In this document: in pieces, positions 60,244 to 64,000 of the stretch
How positions within the stretch are numbered: the first letter of the stretch is position 1
Layout: the number at the start of each line of letters is the position of its first letter
Source: Lachnospiraceae bacterium
GTDB taxonomy: Bacteria > Bacillota > Clostridia > Lachnospirales > Lachnospiraceae
Reading direction: 5' to 3'
Length of the DNA: 64,000 bases
Assembly (NCBI GenBank): GCA_022845895.1
Contig: AP025573.1
Span: forward strand, 3,568,501 to 3,632,500
Notes under the pieces: model-generated
What the model was told of the DNA's origin: nothing
What the model saw: only the letters and a program-made list of their open reading frames with translations
The model's database searches: none
Translations under genes and position numbers: made by a program

Positions 60244-61110
60244 CTATGGACGGTAATGGCCTGCCATATCCGTACAGCCGAGCAGGTCCATCTTCTGCCC
60301 CATTATCTTCTTCATCACTGCCATGGCCTCCTTATATATCTCATTTGGCTCCCTGAGCGTCTCATCCTGAAGCGTCTTTCTGACCTGCCGGTAGAATGGG
60401 TCTTTGATGTCCGAAGAGATATTGACCTTATTGATGCCGAGCTTTACTGCCGCTGCCACCTCTTCATCCGGATTGCCGGAACCCCCGTGGAGGACAAGCG
60501 GAATATGCACCGCGGCCTTAATCTCTTCCAATATATCCAGCCGGAGCTTTGGCACATACCCTTTCGGATACAGTCCGTGGGCAGTACCGATACCGACTGC
60601 CAGTGCGTCCACCCCTGTAAGCCTTACGAACTTTTCCGCCTCGGCGGGAACCGTATATGTAATCTCCTTCGTCCCTTCCTCCGCACTGTTTCCCATGATT
60701 CCGATCGTACCAAGCTCCGCCTCGACGGACACGCCGAGCGGATGCGCAAACTCAACGACACGTCCCGTTATCAAAACATTCTCCTCAAAGGACCTGCGGG
60801 AGACATCTATCATGACGGATGTATAGCCGTCACGAACTGCCCGTTCAATCTGGCTGTACATGGAACCGTGATCCAGATGAATGACCACGGGCATCCTCGT
60901 GTCATTGGCGGCCTTGACGCAGTATGTGATAAAGGCATCGCCCAGGAACTCTAGTTCATCCGGATGTACTTCGATGATTACCGGAGCATGCTTCTCTTCC
61001 GCCGTCTCGATTGCCGCTTTTACTATCTGGCTGCAGCCCGCATTGAAAGCAGGTACTGCAAAGTGGTGCCGGTCTGCCACCTCCAAAAGCTCTTTCATAT
61101 TCATCAGCAT
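60244..61110 (-). CDS. Class II fructose/tagatose-bisphosphate aldolase-family protein
   Basis: 288 residues. FAVPAFNAGC, zinc His in VIHLDHGS, Glu in EAELGTIG, GTAHGLYPKG and LVLHGGSGNPDEE follow the FbaA/GatY pattern. It cleaves ketose-1,6-bisphosphates or ketose-1-phosphates. ATG 61110 (MLMNMKELL) has AGGAGG 8 nt upstream; the frame runs back into the kinase gene without a site. It lies between the two FGGY kinase genes. Confidence 0.92.
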   Translation of the reverse strand: MLMNMKELLEVADRHHFAVPAFNAGCSQIVKAAIETAEEKHAPVIIEVHPDELEFLGDAFITYCVKAANDTRMPVVIHLDHGSMYSQIERAVRDGYTSVMIDVSRRSFEENVLITGRVVEFAHPLGVSVEAELGTIGIMGNSAEEGTKEITYTVPAEAEKFVRLTGVDALAVGIGTAHGLYPKGYVPKLRLDILEEIKAAVHIPLVLHGGSGNPDEEVAAAVKLGINKVNISSDIKDPFYRQVRKTLQDETLREPNEIYKEAMAVMKKIMGQKMDLLGCTDMAGHYRP

Positions 61111-61133
61111 CTCTTTTTCCTCCTGTCTTTCTT

Positions 61134-62594
61134 TTATCTGGCTAAGTTGAGATATCTTCCATATCTCTCTTCCCATTTCTCTTTCTGGCCCGGTATGTAT
61201 GTCACTTCCGGAACATCCTTTGCCGCTATGCGGGGGAATGCGTCCATAGACGGAACCGCCCCCAACGCATGCAGCTGGATAAGTATATTCCCGGCGGCCG
61301 CTGCCTCCGGGTGCCCGCAGACGACCGGACACTGCGTGGCATCTGCGGCACATTGGTTCAATAGCCGGTTATGTCTTCCCCCGCCCACGATATACATATA
61401 AGTCACCGGACAGCCCGTCACGTCTTCCAGCTGCTCATTGTGCCGCCTATACTCCAGCGCAAGTCCGTTGACGACGGTACGCATGACTGCCTCCGGTGTC
61501 TCCGGCACTTTCTGCCGGCTCCTTAAGCAGTACCTCCGAATCTTCTCCGGCATATCGCCGGGCTTTTTGAAGTCCGGGGCATCGGTGTATATCATAGACG
61601 GGAAATCTCCCCCTTCTTCCGCCCTTGCAGCAAGCTCCGGTATACGCAGATTCTTTCCTTCTGCTCTCCATGCCCTCACGCACTCTTCTAATATCCAGAG
61701 CCCTGTTATATTGCGGATAAGACGGAACTTTCCGCCTGGCTGCCCCTCATTGCTCATCTTGTACCCGCAGGCTGTATCTGTCGTATATGGGCTGCCACAC
61801 ACGATTCCTTTGACAGACCACGATCCGCTGCTGATGAACGAACTGCCCCGGGTGTACGGGACAACAGATACCGCCGAAGCCGTATCATGGCATGCAGATG
61901 CAGTCACCACCGTACCACGCAGATTGGGGATTCCCCCTGAGATTTCCTTTCTCAGCACTCCAATGGCGGTGCCGGGAGCAGACAATGGATGGAATATATG
62001 CGCCGGCAGTCCGAGACGTTCAATCAATGCCATATTCCACTGTCCACGCTTGATATCCAGCAGCCGGGACGTGGTCGCTATCGTATATTCATTCACCATG
62101 TCCCCGGTAAAGAGATAGGCAAGCAGATCCGGCAGGAAGAGGAGGCGCACGGCACGTTTCAGGGAAGCAAACTTCTGCTCTGCCATTCCCTTCAGTATAT
62201 GGGCTGTGCCTGTAGTGGCGTAGGTTACGCCGGTTCTTGCATAGATCGCTTTCTCATCGTTAAAGTATGCTTCGTATATGCCGTCACTGACCTTATCCCG
62301 GTAAGCAAGCGGACTGTCAAGAAGTGCGCCGCTACTGTCCAGCAAGCCGAAATCCGAGCCAAATGTATCAAAACCAATGGAGTGGATCCTCTCTCCCCGC
62401 TTAGCCGCGTCTCTCACCACCTGAACCAGATTATCCTTCATCTCCTCAATATCCCAGTAATAATGTCCGCCCCTGCTGACAGGCGCATGCCTGAACCGGG
62501 CCAGCTCTTTCATGGCAAGGCCCCCGTCCGTATATAAGCCTTCCATCACCCTGTAGCTGCCTGCGCCTATGTCCGCCGCCAATACCCTGCACAT
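61134..62594 (-). CDS. Rhamnulokinase-like FGGY kinase
   Basis: 486 residues. LAADIGAGSYRVMEG resembles the rhamnulokinase phosphate-1 loop, GFDTFGSDFGLLD follows, and VGGGRHNRLLNQCAADAT is the C-terminal signature. ATG 62594 is chosen with AGGAGG 7 nt upstream; the open frame extends 48 codons more into the preceding gene. It would phosphorylate the ketose made by the isomerase. Confidence 0.91.
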   Translation of the reverse strand: MCRVLAADIGAGSYRVMEGLYTDGGLAMKELARFRHAPVSRGGHYYWDIEEMKDNLVQVVRDAAKRGERIHSIGFDTFGSDFGLLDSSGALLDSPLAYRDKVSDGIYEAYFNDEKAIYARTGVTYATTGTAHILKGMAEQKFASLKRAVRLLFLPDLLAYLFTGDMVNEYTIATTSRLLDIKRGQWNMALIERLGLPAHIFHPLSAPGTAIGVLRKEISGGIPNLRGTVVTASACHDTASAVSVVPYTRGSSFISSGSWSVKGIVCGSPYTTDTACGYKMSNEGQPGGKFRLIRNITGLWILEECVRAWRAEGKNLRIPELAARAEEGGDFPSMIYTDAPDFKKPGDMPEKIRRYCLRSRQKVPETPEAVMRTVVNGLALEYRRHNEQLEDVTGCPVTYMYIVGGGRHNRLLNQCAADATQCPVVCGHPEAAAAGNILIQLHALGAVPSMDAFPRIAAKDVPEVTYIPGQKEKWEERYGRYLNLAR

Positions 62595-62608
62595 CGCCTT
62601 ACCTCCTG

Positions 62609-63580
62609 TTACCGTGTTATCTTTCTCTGCTTCGTATTGTTCATAAATCTCTCTATCTGACGGCTGCTTCTGACTGCCATGTGGGCCCCTATGTCCAGTG
62701 AATTGACCGCACCCGCGGCACAGGCGAATCTTGCACACTCGTACAGGCTCCTTCCCCCAATTACCGAATGGATGAAACCCGCCGTAAAGTTATCGCCGCA
62801 GCCTGTCGTATCCTTGGCCGCCACCTCAAACGGGTCAACATAGAATTCTTCCTCCCGGCTCCTTACGTAGCATCCTTTCTCACCGAGCTTGATGACTGCA
62901 GTGCCCACCCCTCTTGAGAGCAGCTCCGCCGCCGCATCTCTTTCGTTCTTCTTCCCGGTTATATATCTGGCCTCGTCTATGCTGGGCAGCAGATAGTCGA
63001 CATATGGGTATACGCTGTCCATGGCACGGGGGCCTAGCTGTTCCACATCATGATCCATATCTGCAAATGTCAGCACGCCTGCTTTTCTTGCCTCCTGCAT
63101 CAGTACAGCCGCATCGCCCCGGTCAAGCCTGTAAGACGTATAGAGGCTTCCGATACAGACCGCCTTCGTCTTCTGAAGCATATCCAGATCTATCTCCTTC
63201 AGGGAGATGCCTTCTTCATATCCTTTGTGCAGGAAGAACTTGTGCCCGCCGTCTTTTTCCAGTATGACAAAAGCCGTTGTAGAACGGCTTGTTCCATCCC
63301 TGCACAGATATGACAAATCTATCTTTTCCTCCGTGAGATTCCTGTACAGCGCTTCACCTACAGGGCCATCGTCAATTCTTGCAACAAGCCCCGCCCGGTC
63401 CCCAAGCCTTCCGAGCACTATTGCTTCATTTGCCGCGTCACCGCCTGTCGTAAACAGGACGCTATTAAGCACCGTGACCGGTTCCGTAAAAGATTCCGGT
63501 TCCATACCTTCTATCAGAATATCCTGCACACAGGAGCCTACACAGAGAATGTCATATTCTTTATATCCTATCGTACTCAT
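62609..63580 (-). CDS. PfkB-family carbohydrate kinase
   Basis: 323 residues. GGDAANEAIVLGRLG near the N-terminus and the catalytic DTTGCGDNFTAGFI at about 255-268 are typical of ribokinase/sugar kinases of the PfkB group. The C-terminus (RQIERFMNNTKQRKITR) is basic. It stops within the ribosome binding region of the next gene. It may phosphorylate a sugar or sugar phosphate to feed the FBA-like aldolase. Confidence 0.91.
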   Translation of the reverse strand: MSTIGYKEYDILCVGSCVQDILIEGMEPESFTEPVTVLNSVLFTTGGDAANEAIVLGRLGDRAGLVARIDDGPVGEALYRNLTEEKIDLSYLCRDGTSRSTTAFVILEKDGGHKFFLHKGYEEGISLKEIDLDMLQKTKAVCIGSLYTSYRLDRGDAAVLMQEARKAGVLTFADMDHDVEQLGPRAMDSVYPYVDYLLPSIDEARYITGKKNERDAAAELLSRGVGTAVIKLGEKGCYVRSREEEFYVDPFEVAAKDTTGCGDNFTAGFIHSVIGGRSLYECARFACAAGAVNSLDIGAHMAVRSSRQIERFMNNTKQRKITR

Positions 63581-63595
63581 CTGATGTCACCTGCT

Positions 63596-64000
63596 TTACA
63601 TTTTAATCATACCCTTCACCACATCCTGTGCATCCCGCACTACCGTCTCGAACGCCCTGCCTGCTTCCTCCAGTTCAAACTCGTGCGTTACGATCTGTCT
63701 GACATTGATGCTGCCGCTTGCAATAGCTGCAATGGCTCTGGGATACAGGTTGCGGTACCTGAATACGCATTTTACGACTGCTTCCTTCTCCATAAGCTGA
63801 AAAAAGTTGTAGTTCACTTCACTCTGGGATGCCATTCCGACGAGAACCACCGTTCCGCCCCGCTTTGCGATATACGCGGTCTGGGCTATCGTCACCGGCG
63901 ACCCGGCTGTCTCAAACACGACATCCGGTCCTCCGCCCAAGATTTCTTCTATCCTTGCCGCCACATCTGTGCCGTCTGCCCTGATTGTGTGCGTCGCTCC
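63596..64000 (-). CDS. Zinc polyol dehydrogenase (sorbitol type), N-terminal part outside window
   Basis: Only the last 134 residues or so are inside the window; the frame stays open through position 64000. VVFETAGSPVTIAQTAY and FRYRNLYPRAIAAIASG are the sorbitol/xylitol dehydrogenase C-terminal marks, close to the gene at 35754-36794. It is the first gene of this operon that can be seen; the promoter lies beyond the edge. Confidence 0.9.
   Translation of the reverse strand, partial: GATHTIRADGTDVAARIEEILGGGPDVVFETAGSPVTIAQTAYIAKRGGTVVLVGMASQSEVNYNFFQLMEKEAVVKCVFRYRNLYPRAIAAIASGSINVRQIVTHEFELEEAGRAFETVVRDAQDVVKGMIKM

Overview
The window looks like a chromosomal segment of a gut-type Clostridia, most likely Lachnospiraceae. 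The grounds are AGGAGG ribosome binding sites almost everywhere, a moderately GC-rich Firmicute codon style, lipoprotein sugar-binding proteins, YesN/YesM two-component pairs and an IS256-type element. No rRNA, tRNA, CRISPR array or phage gene was seen. Most of the sequence is a dense set of sugar, polyol and peptide catabolic operons, mainly on the minus strand.

Layout. (1) 1-6481: a sugar ABC importer (ATPase cut by the window edge, binding protein) driven by a regulatory trio: response regulator, short histidine kinase, and a degenerate RbsA-like double ABC protein. (2) 6534-20275: a repeat element (R1), then a roughly 12-kb dipeptide-transport operon (binding protein, two permeases, two ATPases) carrying three M29/NicX-like proteins, an M20 dipeptidase, a nitrilase-type amidase and an Asp/Glu-racemase-family protein. 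A divergent LysR regulator and a flavodoxin-like gene follow. (3) 20404-31375: repeat R2, a fused DhaK-DhaL kinase, a zinc polyol dehydrogenase, an RbsB/C/A importer and a second copy of the regulatory trio. (4) 31425-36794: an atypical RpiB-family protein, two polyol dehydrogenases, a split transketolase and an SDR. (5) 36891-46515: a third importer (A-C-B order) facing a plus-strand DeoR operon with PfkB kinase, two class II aldolases, rhamnulokinase-like kinase and SDR. (6) 46523-50094: a gene-poor island of palindromic elements (A1, B1, A2, B2) around an Rpn-type nuclease gene, followed by an IS256-family insertion that altered the end of a PHP gene. (7) 50074-53733: PHP protein, canonical RpiB, HAD phosphatase and a membrane diguanylate cyclase. 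(8) 53826-64000: a ten-gene minus-strand operon with split DhaK/DhaL, a FucI/AraA-like isomerase, FucA-like and FBA-like aldolases, two FGGY kinases, a PfkB kinase and two dehydrogenases (the last cut by the edge).

How it fits together. Polyols or unusual sugars enter through RbsABC-type importers. They are oxidised by MDR/SDR dehydrogenases or isomerised, phosphorylated by FGGY, PfkB or DhaK-type kinases, and cleaved by aldolases or reshuffled by transketolase and RpiB-type isomerases. The exact substrates cannot be read from sequence.

The strongest candidate for an undescribed system is the duplicated trio YesN-like regulator, YesM-like kinase with almost no extracytoplasmic loop, and RbsA-like ABC protein whose ATPase motifs have decayed. 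The second candidate is the Rpn nuclease island with its paired, covarying palindromic elements.
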